Of a stretch of DNA of 42,013 nucleotides, positions 1 through 8,655 are shown one piece after another; position 1 is the first letter of the stretch, and the number at the start of each line of letters is the position of its first letter. This DNA is from an uncultured Anderseniella sp. (GTDB lineage Bacteria > Pseudomonadota > Alphaproteobacteria > Rhizobiales > Aestuariivirgaceae). Below the pieces are notes generated by a model. The model did not search any database and had not been told where the DNA came from. It was given only the letters and a program-made list of their open reading frames with translations. The stretch spans positions 1 to 42,013 of the forward strand of contig CALHUA010000010.1 of assembly GCA_938039915.1 (NCBI GenBank), in the 5' to 3' direction. The translations under genes were made by a program, and so were the position numbers.

Positions 1-59
1 TGTTGGCCGGGGTTTAGCAGGGCTGGCCCGTAATGGGTAGCGGAAAGTGGCAGTTATAA

Positions 60-88
60 TTGACGCGGGCACTTCAAGCCGCGATTGT
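60..88 (+). promoter_or_regulatory. possible promoter of the alcohol dehydrogenase gene
   Basis: TTGACG at 60-65 is followed after 17 bases by GATTGT at 83-88. The -35 match and spacing are good and the -10 is weak. It lies 45 bp before the chosen ATG at 133. Bases 1-59 show nothing else recognisable. Confidence 0.3.
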
Positions 89-132
89 GCGGACCGTATA
101 TTCAATCCACCCGAGCCCGGAGCGCCGCCTGC

Positions 133-1260
133 ATGCCTGTCATTTCGTTTCTGACCACCACCCACTTTGATCACGGTGCCATTTCCCAATTGCAGAAATC
201 GCTGGATCGCAACAACATCAAGCGACCCCTGATTGCGACCGACAAAGGCATTGTCGCTGCCGGAATTCTGGATACCGTTACCGGCGCGATGAGCGAGGGC
301 GCAGCCGCTCCGGTGTTTGATGATACGCCGGGAAATCCGACCGAACGTGCTGTCATGGCAGCATTGGCGGTCTATGAGGCGGAAGGCTGTGACGGCGTGA
401 TCGCGCTCGGCGGGGGGTCTGCCATGGACCTGGGCAAGACGGTGGCGCTGCTGGCCGGCTCCGGCGGGCCATTGAGCCAGTTTGATCCGCTGCAGGGCGG
501 CAATAAGCTGGTCAAGCAAATGGCACCGGTGATTGCCATTCCGACCACTTCAGGTACCGGTTCGGAAGTGTCCCTGGGCATGGTCATCATCATGGAAGAC
601 GGGCGTAAACTGACCTTCGGCAATCCGAAATTCATTCCCACCGTGGCCATATGTGATCCCGAACTGACACTGGGCCTGCCGCCATTGCTGACGGCGGCAA
701 CCGGCATGGACGCCATCACCCATTGTATTGAAGCGTTTCTGACCCCGACGGTAAACCCGCCGGCAGACGGCGTCGGGCTGGACGGGCTGTGGCGCGGGTG
801 GCGCAATCTCGCCAGAGCGGTGAAGGACGGTTCGGACAAGGATGCGCGCTGGGAGATGATGATGGCATCTACCGAAGGCGCGCACGCGTTCACCATGGGA
901 TTGGGCTCGGTACACGCCATGAGCCATGCCATCGGGCGCCGTGAGGACCTGCGCCTGCATCATGGCACGCTCAATGCGGTGATCCTGCCGTCTGTGCTGC
1001 GTTTCAACGAACCGGGATGCGAGGACAAGTATGACCGCCTGCGCACGACCATGGGACTGGCGTCAGGCGCTGATCTGGCTTTAGCCATTGAAGACCTGAA
1101 CGCAGAGATCGGCCTGCCGTCAGGTCTGGGTGCCATGGGGGTGAGCGAAGACATGATCGAGGATTTCGTGCCGCATGCCCTGGCTGACCTTGCCCACCGC
1201 ACCAACCCGCGCGAGGCATCGGCGGAAGATTATGCGGCATTGTTCAAAGAGGCCATGTAG
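133..1260 (+). CDS. iron-containing alcohol dehydrogenase
   Basis: A 375-residue group III (Fe-ADH) dehydrogenase expected to interconvert an alcohol and an aldehyde or ketone with NAD(P) in the cytoplasm. Seen: the dinucleotide-binding GGGS at residues 93-96, the family signature IPTTSGTGSEV at 136-146, a DAITH metal-ligand segment (Asp193, His197), and a second histidine cluster from His261 to His277 (HAMSHAIG...HHG). Length is normal for the family. The ATG at 133 is preferred to an in-frame TTG at 85 because GGAG lies at 119-122 and homologues begin close to this point. The small YunG-like gene follows by 4 bp, so the two are probably co-transcribed. The substrate cannot be told from sequence. 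Confidence 0.9.
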   Translation: MPVISFLTTTHFDHGAISQLQKSLDRNNIKRPLIATDKGIVAAGILDTVTGAMSEGAAAPVFDDTPGNPTERAVMAALAVYEAEGCDGVIALGGGSAMDLGKTVALLAGSGGPLSQFDPLQGGNKLVKQMAPVIAIPTTSGTGSEVSLGMVIIMEDGRKLTFGNPKFIPTVAICDPELTLGLPPLLTAATGMDAITHCIEAFLTPTVNPPADGVGLDGLWRGWRNLARAVKDGSDKDARWEMMMASTEGAHAFTMGLGSVHAMSHAIGRREDLRLHHGTLNAVILPSVLRFNEPGCEDKYDRLRTTMGLASGADLALAIEDLNAEIGLPSGLGAMGVSEDMIEDFVPHALADLAHRTNPREASAEDYAALFKEAM

Positions 1261-1264
1261 ACCG

Positions 1265-1612
1265 GTGACATTCGATGAAGCCCAGATAAGATCCGCATTG
1301 GCTCAAGCGTGGTCGCTTAAAACCGCCAAACAATGGACACCGGACACCCCGGCCGCGGGGCAGTGCAATGTCACGACAGTGGTGGTCCATGACCTGTTTG
1401 GCGGGGAAATCCTGAAGACCGGCCTGCCGGGTTACGACGTGGATCACTATTATAACCGCATTGACGGTGTGATCGTAGATTTGACCGACAGCCAGTTTTC
1501 GGCGCCGGTCAGTTACGATGACGAACTGGCAAGCCGTGCCGACGCGATGGAATGTGTGCTGGACTCAGAATATGAGACATTGCGCGCTGCGCTGCTGGCG
1601 CGTCTGAAGTAG
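1265..1612 (+). CDS. small YunG-like protein of unknown function
   Basis: About 115 residues, resembling the uncharacterised Bacillus YunG family. Shared features are an opening like QIRSALAQAWSL, a W-TPDTPAAGQC segment, a VVHDLFGGEILKT strand, and YNRIDGVIVDLTDSQF. These features suggest a compact single-domain protein; no catalytic role is established. I chose the GTG at 1265, just after the upstream stop, with AGAGG at 1248-1252. An in-frame ATG at 1232 inside the upstream gene would add 11 residues. It probably shares a transcript with the alcohol dehydrogenase. It converges on the TauE/SafE gene 31 bp away. Confidence 0.7.
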   Translation: MTFDEAQIRSALAQAWSLKTAKQWTPDTPAAGQCNVTTVVVHDLFGGEILKTGLPGYDVDHYYNRIDGVIVDLTDSQFSAPVSYDDELASRADAMECVLDSEYETLRAALLARLK

Positions 1613-1643
1613 AGCCGTGATCAAGGGCCGGAGAGATGAAGCC

Positions 1644-2405
1644 TCAACCGGCCATCAGGTTGCGAACCGCTCCCAGCAGCAACCAACATCCGATGACAAG
1701 CAGGCCGATGAAGAACAATTTGCGGAACTGGTCTTCGGAAATGGACGAGCGATAGCGTCTGCCGAGCCACAATCCGAAGAAGGCCGGGAGCAGAGCCATG
1801 ATTGAGATGGTTGTCAGTTCGCCGGTCATCAGCGAACGGCTGGTCAGCGAAACCGCCAGGGTTGTGGAAATGGTCACGAAGGTTACACCAAGCGTCTGGA
1901 CAAGCATGTCGCGGTGCATGCCGAGCGCCTGCAGGAACAAGATACCCGGCACGATGAAATTGCCGGTCATGCCGAACATCAATCCGCCCAGTGCCGAACA
2001 GACGACCGACCACACCGTCTCGCGCTCTGGCACAGGTGCAGGTGTGCGGAAACCTGTGAACGAAATCAACGAATTGAGAACCAGGATGATGCCGAGCATG
2101 GCGACCATATAGTCGGACCGCGCGGACGCCAGTACCTGAATGCCAACCCAGACGCCGGCGATGGCGGTCAGCAGGAACGGCCAGAAACGCGCGACAATCT
2201 CCTTCAGGTGCGGACCTGTCAGGGCCTGCCAGAGATTTGTGACCATCAGCGGTATGACAATGACGGCAAGGCTGGTTTTCAGACCAAGCGGCAAAGTCAG
2301 TGCAGCCAGCGTTACTGTCGGCAGACCGAGCCCGATAGTGCCCTTGACGAAACCGGCGGCAACAAACGTGACGGCAATCAGCGCCAGTATTTCAGGTGTC
2401 CACAT
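1644..2405 (-). CDS. TauE/SafE-family sulfite or organic-anion exporter
   Basis: A 253-residue inner-membrane protein with about seven or eight hydrophobic segments and the repeated architecture of the TauE/SafE (DUF81) family. An early GFVKGTIGLGLP motif is followed by a matching GGLMFGMTGNFIVP motif in the second half. Members move sulfite, sulfoacetate or other small anions; the substrate here is unknown. The start at 2405 gives MWTPEILALIAV, entering the first helix directly. Longer in-frame extensions run back into repeat sequence and are not credible. It is separated from the next minus-strand gene by the 422-bp repeat region, so it is probably transcribed alone. Confidence 0.85.
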   Translation of the reverse strand: MWTPEILALIAVTFVAAGFVKGTIGLGLPTVTLAALTLPLGLKTSLAVIVIPLMVTNLWQALTGPHLKEIVARFWPFLLTAIAGVWVGIQVLASARSDYMVAMLGIILVLNSLISFTGFRTPAPVPERETVWSVVCSALGGLMFGMTGNFIVPGILFLQALGMHRDMLVQTLGVTFVTISTTLAVSLTSRSLMTGELTTISIMALLPAFFGLWLGRRYRSSISEDQFRKLFFIGLLVIGCWLLLGAVRNLMAG

Positions 2406-2619
2406 GGGCACAGGGATTAACAGTGTGCCTGGGCATTGGCCAGCAGGTTTGACGGGTTGCATAACTAACAGTCGGCCTGCGCATGGCGGGATGGAGACGT
2501 TTATTTCGCTCACGCAAGCAGCCGCGTTGCGGCTGCGCTCCGCTGGGGCGCACTTCGTGCGGCGCGCAGTCGCGCTTGCCTCAGCACTGAAGCGCTTCGG
2601 ATTGGAATTCATCACTACC

Positions 2620-2646
2620 GTCATCTCCGTGGAAACGGAGATCCAC
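2620..2646 (+). repeat. 27-bp palindromic REP-like repeat, copy 1
   Basis: Begins GTCATCTCCGT, has a short purine-rich loop (GGAA) and closes ACGGAGATCCAC, giving a 7-bp stem. It faces copy 2 in inverted orientation 30 bp away. It shares the GTCAT...ATCCA frame with the copies at 30171, 30314 and 41988. Confidence 0.75.
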
Positions 2647-2676
2647 TGCCAGCGAGGGTAGAGTATGCAGCCAAGA

Positions 2677-2703
2677 GTGGATTTCCACTTTCGTGGGAAT
2701 GAC
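2677..2703 (-). repeat. 27-bp palindromic REP-like repeat, copy 2
   Basis: On the minus strand it begins GTCATTCCCACG and ends GTGGAAATCCAC. It is the inverted partner of copy 1. The GTCAT ends point outward and the ATCCAC ends face each other across a 30-bp spacer. Confidence 0.75.
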
Positions 2704-2827
2704 AAAAATAACAACTGTCATTCAGGGTCGGAGAACGGCCCGAGCGAAGCGAGGACAGGCTGTTCGACCGCTAAAAATGCGCAGCCGCAGGCTGCTTGCG
2801 TGAGCGATATAAACTTCAGCGCATGCC

Positions 2828-3706
2828 TTATGTCTTCACTGTCTGCTTGGCTGCATCAAATTCCGCTCGCCGCCGCGCCAGCTCCTGGGCTGAAAGTTTC
2901 GCCGGGTTGGAGTAGTCATCCTTCCAGCCGTCGTCGCCTGCTGTCCACTCCAGTGGTGACACAAGTGTCGTGCGCGGGCGGGACACGATTTCCAGTGCGC
3001 TCAGGGCCAGGCCGAGGGTGAAGTGCTGGCTTTCCTCGTCGAACGGTTTGCCGGCCGCGTTGCCGAGCGGAAAGTCCGAAAATACAAATCGCGGCACGCC
3101 GCAGTGTTCAACAATATCCTTGGCACACCCCATGATGACGGTGGCAATCCCGGCGGCTTCCAGGTGCCGGGCGGCCAGCGACACCGATTGATGGCATACC
3201 GGGCAATTGGCTACCAGGATGGCCGCCTGGGTGCCTTCATCGGCCAGTGCCTCAAGCAGGGCCGGCGCATCCTTGTCGATATTGGTGCGTTGCGATCTGT
3301 TGGTCGGAAACCCGAAGACCTGTGTCGTCAGGGACCCGATGCGGCCTGTTTGTTCGGCCTGCTTCAGGCCATCGAGGGGAAACCAGGTGCGCGGGTCTTC
3401 AGCGGTTGTGTGGATGCGGTCATAGGCAATGTGGGAAATGCGCACGTCGGGGGCAGGAGTGACCGGGTGCGACCATACATCGTGAAACTTTGCCGCCCCG
3501 TTATAGGCCGCCCCTGGGCCCTGATCACCTGCTTCGGGCTTGAACAGCGCGGCCGTTGTTACCAGTGCCACCCGGGATTTCGCGATGGGGCGGCCAAGAC
3601 CCGAAAACGGCACATCTTCATTGTGTGCCCATTCATAGGGGTTGCCATAACCCAGAGCCAGATACCAGTCGCGCGTGCGCTGCATGTAGGCAAGAGGTTC
3701 AGCCAT
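2828..3706 (-). CDS. GrdB/PrdB-like reductase-family protein (Cys form)
   Basis: A 292-residue protein resembling the glycine/sarcosine/betaine/D-proline reductase B-subunit family. Supporting features are a central VANCPVCHQS motif with Cys168 and Cys171, then AGIATVIMGCAKDIVEHCG and a GVPRFVFSDFPLGNAAGKP segment like the conserved tail of the family. The clostridial enzymes carry selenocysteine in this region; here the motif is CxxC with ordinary Cys codons and no in-frame TGA. Partner subunits (GrdA/GrdE, PrdA) are not visible in this window. The ATG at 3706 overlaps the Sel1 gene stop by 8 bp, so translation is probably coupled. A longer in-frame start at 3790 lies inside the upstream gene. 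The function in an apparently aerobic alphaproteobacterium is unknown. Confidence 0.65.
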   Translation of the reverse strand: MAEPLAYMQRTRDWYLALGYGNPYEWAHNEDVPFSGLGRPIAKSRVALVTTAALFKPEAGDQGPGAAYNGAAKFHDVWSHPVTPAPDVRISHIAYDRIHTTAEDPRTWFPLDGLKQAEQTGRIGSLTTQVFGFPTNRSQRTNIDKDAPALLEALADEGTQAAILVANCPVCHQSVSLAARHLEAAGIATVIMGCAKDIVEHCGVPRFVFSDFPLGNAAGKPFDEESQHFTLGLALSALEIVSRPRTTLVSPLEWTAGDDGWKDDYSNPAKLSAQELARRRAEFDAAKQTVKT

Positions 3707-4667
3707 TGCGGTCGGTCTTGCCGTCGGTGGCATTGAGGCGCTTGTTCTTGAGGTCTTCGGCGAACACGCGGGCGCGGCGTTCCGCATCACCCTTTTGTGG
3801 TGACGACAGGTTGGACATCATCACGTCAAGATCGGCATCTGTCCGGCCCGCCTGCCTGGCAAGGGTGTAGTACTTGCCGGCCTCGACGCGGTCCTTCTTC
3901 ATGCCACGCCCGGCAGCCAGTATACGGGCGATGAACAATTGCGCGTCCGGATTGCCGGCGTTGGCAGCGACCAGCAGCCATTGAGCGCCGATCTTGTAAT
4001 CCTTGCGCAGGCCCGCATCACCGCCATAAACCATCAGGCCATAGTCGAGCGCTGCTTCCGGCAAACCCTGTACCGCAGCCTTTTGAAACCAGATACTGGC
4101 CGTTGTCAGGTTTTTGTCGACGCCGTCGCCGTTCACATACAGCAGGCCGAGATTATACTGAGCCTGGGCAAGACCGGCATCGGCCGCCTTGCGAATATGC
4201 CGGGCGGCCAGAACCGGATCAGGCAAAACACCATTGCCCTGATAATAGATCAGGCCCAATTCATTGCTGGCTTTCACGTGACCGGCGTCAGCGGCTTTGG
4301 ACAGCCATTTGCGCGCTTTGGCCGGGTCTGCCTTGCCTGCCTGTCCGGTCAGGTTCAACATGCCGATCCGGTACATGGCGCCGGCATGATTCTGCGCGGC
4401 GGCCATCTCGTACCATTGCAGCGCATTGGCCATGTCGATCTTGCGGCCACGGCCAAGCTCATACATCTCACCCAGCATGATCTGGGCGTTGATATCACCC
4501 CTGGTTGCCAGCGGGACGGCGATCTCATAGGCAGCGGGGTAGTTCTCGTCGGAGTAAAGGGCTGCCGCCTCCTGGAAGGTGGGTGCAAGCTTGCTGGTCT
4601 GGGCATTGGCATCGACCACCGACAAGGTGAGGAATGCTGCCAGCACACCGGTCAGGAACAGTTTCAT
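3699..4667 (-). CDS. secreted Sel1-repeat (TPR-like) protein
   Basis: 322 residues. The first 22 or so look like a Sec signal peptide (MKLFLTGVLAAFLTLSVV...) with a likely cut after ANA. The mature part holds about six Sel1-like repeats of roughly 36 residues between about residues 45 and 275. Each has an ...LG.MY..G.G...D...A..W...AA..G pattern, which builds a helical solenoid for protein binding. A charged tail follows. AAAGGAG sits before the ATG at 4667. The start overlaps the ThiE-like stop as ATGA, and the end overlaps the PrdB-like start, so the three genes form one translationally coupled unit. A periplasmic scaffold role is inferred; the partner is unknown. Confidence 0.85.
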   Translation of the reverse strand: MKLFLTGVLAAFLTLSVVDANAQTSKLAPTFQEAAALYSDENYPAAYEIAVPLATRGDINAQIMLGEMYELGRGRKIDMANALQWYEMAAAQNHAGAMYRIGMLNLTGQAGKADPAKARKWLSKAADAGHVKASNELGLIYYQGNGVLPDPVLAARHIRKAADAGLAQAQYNLGLLYVNGDGVDKNLTTASIWFQKAAVQGLPEAALDYGLMVYGGDAGLRKDYKIGAQWLLVAANAGNPDAQLFIARILAAGRGMKKDRVEAGKYYTLARQAGRTDADLDVMMSNLSSPQKGDAERRARVFAEDLKNKRLNATDGKTDRNG

Positions 4668-5272
4668 GCCGCGCTCCTTTTCCCGGCTGCGGTGAGGTTG
4701 GCTGCAAGTCGTGCTGCCTCGTCTGTGGAATTCCACATGGCAGCAGGCGGCATGATGAAATCCGCACCCGATGCAATCGCGTCCAGGCAGGCGGCCTCGT
4801 CTGCTGCGTCCAGGCCGACACAAGGCACCTCAAACAAGGGTATCCACCAGGTGAGCAGGTCCTCGCCCGCTGGAGACCCCAGATCAAAGGCGATGTAGTC
4901 GATATCGGTCTCACCGGCCTCCATGGCGGCATGGCGCGACCCGGATGCAACAACACCGACACTGGCATTGCGGCCCAATGTCTTGTGGGCAGCCATTGCG
5001 TCCTCAATACCGGTCGTGACGTGAACGCCATCGGCTTTCTCGTAAGCTGCAAAACGGCTGTCGTCCCTGATCAGGACGGCGATGTCTTCTTGCTGGGCGA
5101 TTGGCATGACCTTGTCCGTTAATGCCTTGTCCGGTGGTAAGACCAGGCAGGCAACATCGCCCGCCTGTGCTGCGGCGGTCAGGCTTGCCGCGACAACATC
5201 TGCGTCCAGGCCGGACGGTGGCATCAGGAAGAGGCGGCAATTGGGCAGGTCTTCGGCAGATTGTGTGCTCAT
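4664..5272 (-). CDS. degenerate ThiE-like TIM-barrel protein
   Basis: 202 residues resembling the thiamine-phosphate synthase barrel. Visible parts are FLMPPSGLDAD, a DGVHV strand, GVVASGSRHAAMEAGE-DIDYIAF, and a final ADFIMPPAAMW. The usual GQxD after DGVH is absent (here DGVHVTTG), and the phosphate-binding glycine-rich end is altered. It is therefore unlikely to be a standard ThiE and may bind a different ligand. The ATG at 5272 is preferred over an in-frame TTG at 5284. It is the first gene of the tightly overlapping ThiE-like/Sel1/PrdB-like unit, 80 bp after the racemase-family gene on the same strand. No thiamine gene is nearby and no THI-box was seen upstream. Confidence 0.6.
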   Translation of the reverse strand: MSTQSAEDLPNCRLFLMPPSGLDADVVAASLTAAAQAGDVACLVLPPDKALTDKVMPIAQQEDIAVLIRDDSRFAAYEKADGVHVTTGIEDAMAAHKTLGRNASVGVVASGSRHAAMEAGETDIDYIAFDLGSPAGEDLLTWWIPLFEVPCVGLDAADEAACLDAIASGADFIMPPAAMWNSTDEAARLAANLTAAGKRSAA

Positions 5273-5352
5273 GAGACGAATCAATTCGATGAAAGTGGAT
5301 GCAATGAACCCAGTGATAGCGGGAACGCAGGGGCAAGCAAATGGGTACAGCC

Positions 5353-6384
5353 CTAAAGCTTCACCGGCCAGGTGTCGGACAGGCGGTAACCCTCGGGCCA
5401 GGGATCTGCCGGGTCGAGCATGACCTGATGGGTGCCGGTGACCCAGGCCCGGCCGTTTATACTGGGCACGATTGCGGGGTGACCTGAGATGCTGGTGATG
5501 CTTTCAAGCCGGCAGTCAAACCGTGATCCAATGATCGAGCGGCCGACAAAGCGGTCTCCCACCTGCAATTTCCCCTTTGCGTGCAGCACTGCCATGCGGG
5601 CCGAACATCCGGTTCCGGTGGGGCTGCGGTCCAGCTTGCCGGGATCGATGACAACTGCATTGCGGCCAGATGGAACGCCTGCGTCATCTTCCAGCGGCAT
5701 GGCGACCTGGCAGAACGAGATGTGTGACCAGTCGGGATTTCCGGGATGGGTGAAACCGAGTTGTTCGTTGGCGGCCCTGGTGATCTTTGCGCCCAGTGTT
5801 GCAATGTCTTTGGCTTCATCCGGCCGGACTGAGAAACCAAGCGCCGGCCCATCGACGATCACAAAACTATCACCGCCGTACGCCGTATCGACATTCAGCG
5901 TACCATGGCCTTCCACTTCCAGTTGCGCATCCAGCTTGTCGGCGAAAGACGGTACATTGTGCACGGTGATGGATTTGGCCTTGCCGGCCTCGCAATGAGC
6001 CGTCACGGCGACAAGGCCACCGGGAGCTTCAAGATTGAAGCGGGTTTCCGGCTCGGTCATTTCAACCAATCCGGTGTCGAGCAGCACGGTTGATACGCAG
6101 ATGGAGTTTGAACCGGACATGGGTGGAGTATGTTCAGGCTCCATGATGATGAAGCCGAACTGCGCATCCGGGTGTTTTGCCGGTACCAGCAGGTTGACAT
6201 GCCTGAAGACGCCGCCGCGCGGTTCGTTCAGGACGAAATTGCGTAGCGTCTGGTCGTTTGCAATGAACGCACGTTGCTCCCACAAGGTCTCTCCCGGTGG
6301 CGGTGCAACACCGCCGACGATCACGTCACCCACTTCACCTTCGGCATGGGCTGAGACAATGTGGATGACGCGGGAAGTGCGCAT
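5353..6384 (-). CDS. proline racemase-family enzyme, likely trans-3-hydroxyproline dehydratase or hydroxyproline epimerase
   Basis: A 343-residue member of the proline racemase superfamily, in which two facing residues take and give the alpha proton of proline or hydroxyproline. The first catalytic site reads MSGSNS (Ser90 in place of Cys) and the second reads [11 protein letters not shown] with Cys260 kept, a Ser/Cys pair. In this family Cys/Cys marks racemases and 4-hydroxyproline epimerases. From memory, substituted pairs are found in trans-3-hydroxy-L-proline dehydratases, so dehydratase is my first guess and epimerase the alternative. The ATG at 6384 lies 10 bp after the aldolase stop, so it is likely read from the same transcript as tkt-pgk-fba. 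No pyrroline-carboxylate reductase or hydroxyproline transporter is visible nearby. Confidence 0.8.
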   Translation of the reverse strand: MRTSRVIHIVSAHAEGEVGDVIVGGVAPPPGETLWEQRAFIANDQTLRNFVLNEPRGGVFRHVNLLVPAKHPDAQFGFIIMEPEHTPPMSGSNSICVSTVLLDTGLVEMTEPETRFNLEAPGGLVAVTAHCEAGKAKSITVHNVPSFADKLDAQLEVEGHGTLNVDTAYGGDSFVIVDGPALGFSVRPDEAKDIATLGAKITRAANEQLGFTHPGNPDWSHISFCQVAMPLEDDAGVPSGRNAVVIDPGKLDRSPTGTGCSARMAVLHAKGKLQVGDRFVGRSIIGSRFDCRLESITSISGHPAIVPSINGRAWVTGTHQVMLDPADPWPEGYRLSDTWPVKL

Positions 6385-6394
6385 CGAGGCAGGC

Positions 6395-7426
6395 CTATTT
6401 GCCTTTTTCGACCGCTTTGGTCCATTTGCCCCTTGAGGCGAGGCCATTCATGGCAGCGCGATGGGCAAAGGCTGCCTGCGCCGCCTTGACGTTTTCCGGC
6501 TTTCCGCCCCACGCCTTGAGTGCCGCCGCCTGCAGGGCGCGCCCATAGGAAAACGTCAGGTTCCAGGACACATCGTGACGGGAATTCATCAACGACAGAT
6601 GTTCCGTTGCCTCCACGTCCGACTGTCCGCCGGACAGGAAGGCAATGCCGGGAACGGCAGATGGGACACATGCCTTCAGGCATTTCACCGTCATGTCGGC
6701 AACCTGCACCGCACTTGCCTGCTTGGCGGCGTTCTTGCCCGGCACGATCATGTTCGGTTTCAGCACAATGCCTTCAAGATTGACGCGGGCTTCATACAAC
6801 TCGGAGAACACGATTTTCAGGGTGCGCTCGGTCACATCGTAGCAACGCTCGATCGAGTGGGCAGCGACCGGGCCATCCATCAGCACTTCCGGCTCGACAA
6901 TTGGCACAATGCCGTTTTCCTGGCAAAGGGCGGCATAGCGCGCCAGTGCGTGGGCATTGGCGCGAATGCAGCCATAAGTCGGTGTGCCGGGAGCAATATC
7001 GATAACGGCGCGCCATTTGGCAAAGCGGGCACCGAGCTTGTGATATTCTTTCAGGCGGACCCGCAGACCATCGAGCCCGGCGGTTATCTTCTCACCCTTG
7101 AAACCGGCCATGTCCTGTGCACCGGCATCGACCTTGATACCGGGAATGGAGTTGGTGGCCTGCATCATTTCAACAAGCGTCTGTTTGCCGCTGGCTGATG
7201 ACTGGCGAATGGTTTCATCAAACAGGATGACGCCGGAGATGTTCTTTTTCATGGCCGACTTGGCCGAGAACAGCATTTCACGATAGTCGCGGCGATTTTC
7301 CTCGGTTGAATCAACCGAAATGGTATCAAACCGCTTCTTGATGGTGCCGGTGCTTTCATCTGCGGCGAGAATGCCCCTGCCGGGTGCAACCATGGCGTTT
7401 GCAATGTCTTCGAGTGTCTGTTTCAT
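6395..7426 (-). CDS. class I fructose-bisphosphate aldolase
   Basis: 343 residues, cytoplasmic, splitting fructose-1,6-bisphosphate to glyceraldehyde-3-phosphate and dihydroxyacetone phosphate through a Schiff base. Class I features: [18 protein letters not shown] near residues 17-33, KWRAV at 138-142, Glu180 in VEPEVL, and Lys223 in GIVLKPNM as the Schiff-base lysine. A C-terminal FSYGRALQ phosphate-binding segment is present. The ATG at 7426 gives the usual N-terminus. It follows pgk by 35 bp in the same direction, so the two act as a glycolytic/Calvin-type operon segment with tkt. Confidence 0.95.
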   Translation of the reverse strand: MKQTLEDIANAMVAPGRGILAADESTGTIKKRFDTISVDSTEENRRDYREMLFSAKSAMKKNISGVILFDETIRQSSASGKQTLVEMMQATNSIPGIKVDAGAQDMAGFKGEKITAGLDGLRVRLKEYHKLGARFAKWRAVIDIAPGTPTYGCIRANAHALARYAALCQENGIVPIVEPEVLMDGPVAAHSIERCYDVTERTLKIVFSELYEARVNLEGIVLKPNMIVPGKNAAKQASAVQVADMTVKCLKACVPSAVPGIAFLSGGQSDVEATEHLSLMNSRHDVSWNLTFSYGRALQAAALKAWGGKPENVKAAQAAFAHRAAMNGLASRGKWTKAVEKGK

Positions 7427-7461
7427 CTGAGTTTATGCCCCTTTTCGAAACGAATGACCGC

Positions 7462-8634
7462 TTACGCAGTTCGCAATACCTCTACGCCCGGTAGCGCCTT
7501 GCCTTCAAGCCATTCAAGAAATGCCCCACCCGCAGTGGATACATATGTAAAATCATCTGCCACACCGGCATGGTTCAATGCCGCTACCGTATCACCGCCA
7601 CCGGCAACCGCGACCAGTTTACCGGATGTCGCCAGTTTGGCCGCCTGTTGAGCAGCAGCAACGGTACCGGCATCAAACGGCGTAATTTCAAACGCACCGA
7701 AAGGACCATTCCAGACCAGCGTTGCCGCCGAGTCAAAGATGGCGGCAGCTTCGGCTACCGAGGCAGGGCCCACGTCCAGCATCATTTCGTCTTCGGCAAT
7801 CCCGCTGACCGGTACAATCCGGCTGGCTGCGCCCTCTGCAAATTCCTTTGCCACAACTGCATCCACGGGCAACGAGATGCGGCAATCATTTGCGTCGGCC
7901 TGTTTCAGGATATTCAGCGCCGTCGCCGCCATGTCGTGTTCACACAGTGATTTGCCGACGTCAATGCCCTGGGCAGCCAGGAAAGTATTGGCCATGCCGC
8001 CGCCGATAATGATGGTGTCGGCGACCTTCGACAGGTTGCCCAGCAGTTCAAGCTTGGTGGATACCTTGGCGCCACCAACCACACAGACCAGGGGACGAGC
8101 CGGCTCAGTCAGTGCAGCTGAAAGGGCAGACAACTCCTTCTCCATGGACCTGCCGGCAGCCGCCGGCAGCAATCGTGCAACACCTTCGGTGGATGCATGG
8201 GCACGATGTGCAGCCGAAAACGCATCGTTCACGTAGATGTCGCCAAGCGATGCGAGTGTTTTTGCATAAGAGGCATCGTTTTTCTCTTCGCCCGCATTGA
8301 ACCGGGTGTTTTCCAACAGCACGATCTGGCCGTCTGACAACTCGCCGGGGTCTGCGGCAGCAAATTGCACCGGCCTGCCAAGAACCTCGGCCAGAGCGGC
8401 CGCGATTGGTTCCAGGCTCATTTCCGCAACCGGTTTTCCCTTTGGCCGTCCGAAATGGGCCAGCAAGATGACCCTTGCCCCCTTGTCGGACAATTCCAGG
8501 ATGGTCGGAGAGACAGCCTGCAGGCGGGTCGCGTCCGAGACCCTGCCGTCGTGCATCGGGACGTTCAGGTCCACCCTGACAAGCACGCGCCGGGATTTGA
8601 CATCCAGATCATCGAGTGTCCTGAAGGTGGTCAT
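7462..8634 (-). CDS. pgk: phosphoglycerate kinase
   Basis: 390 residues, slightly shorter than the usual 395-400. It transfers phosphate between 1,3-bisphosphoglycerate and ADP. Seen: VRVDLNVP at 19-26, the HFGRPKGK substrate loop near 60, [12 protein letters not shown] in the middle, the nucleotide-binding WNGPFGAFE, and a C-terminal [13 protein letters not shown]. It sits between tkt (21 bp upstream) and the aldolase gene. A gap gene, commonly found between tkt and pgk in related genomes, is absent here. Confidence 0.97.
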   Translation of the reverse strand: MTTFRTLDDLDVKSRRVLVRVDLNVPMHDGRVSDATRLQAVSPTILELSDKGARVILLAHFGRPKGKPVAEMSLEPIAAALAEVLGRPVQFAAADPGELSDGQIVLLENTRFNAGEEKNDASYAKTLASLGDIYVNDAFSAAHRAHASTEGVARLLPAAAGRSMEKELSALSAALTEPARPLVCVVGGAKVSTKLELLGNLSKVADTIIIGGGMANTFLAAQGIDVGKSLCEHDMAATALNILKQADANDCRISLPVDAVVAKEFAEGAASRIVPVSGIAEDEMMLDVGPASVAEAAAIFDSAATLVWNGPFGAFEITPFDAGTVAAAQQAAKLATSGKLVAVAGGGDTVAALNHAGVADDFTYVSTAGGAFLEWLEGKALPGVEVLRTA

Positions 8635-8655
8635 GGTGACTTGCGGTTCCTGCCG

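Larger units (their letters stand above)
2499..2821. repeat. nested inverted-repeat block in a 422-bp gene-free stretch
   Basis: The gene-free stretch 2406-2827 holds two outer arms in inverted orientation. The left arm begins at about 2499 and the right arm ends at about 2816-2821. They share GCTCACGCAAGCAGCC and TGCGGCTGCGC with about one mismatch and a 4-base insertion. Each arm holds its own hairpin: GCAGCCGC/GCGGCTGC on the left, GCAGCC/GGCTGC on the right. Inside lie two copies of the 27-bp palindromic repeat listed separately. There is no coding sequence of note and no transposase. It looks like a MITE-like or compound REP element, but target duplications were not identified. Confidence 0.6.

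Noticed and set aside
3188-3206. Selenocysteine site in the PrdB-like gene
   Set aside because: The CPVC motif uses ordinary Cys codons, no in-frame TGA exists and no SECIS-like hairpin was seen after it.
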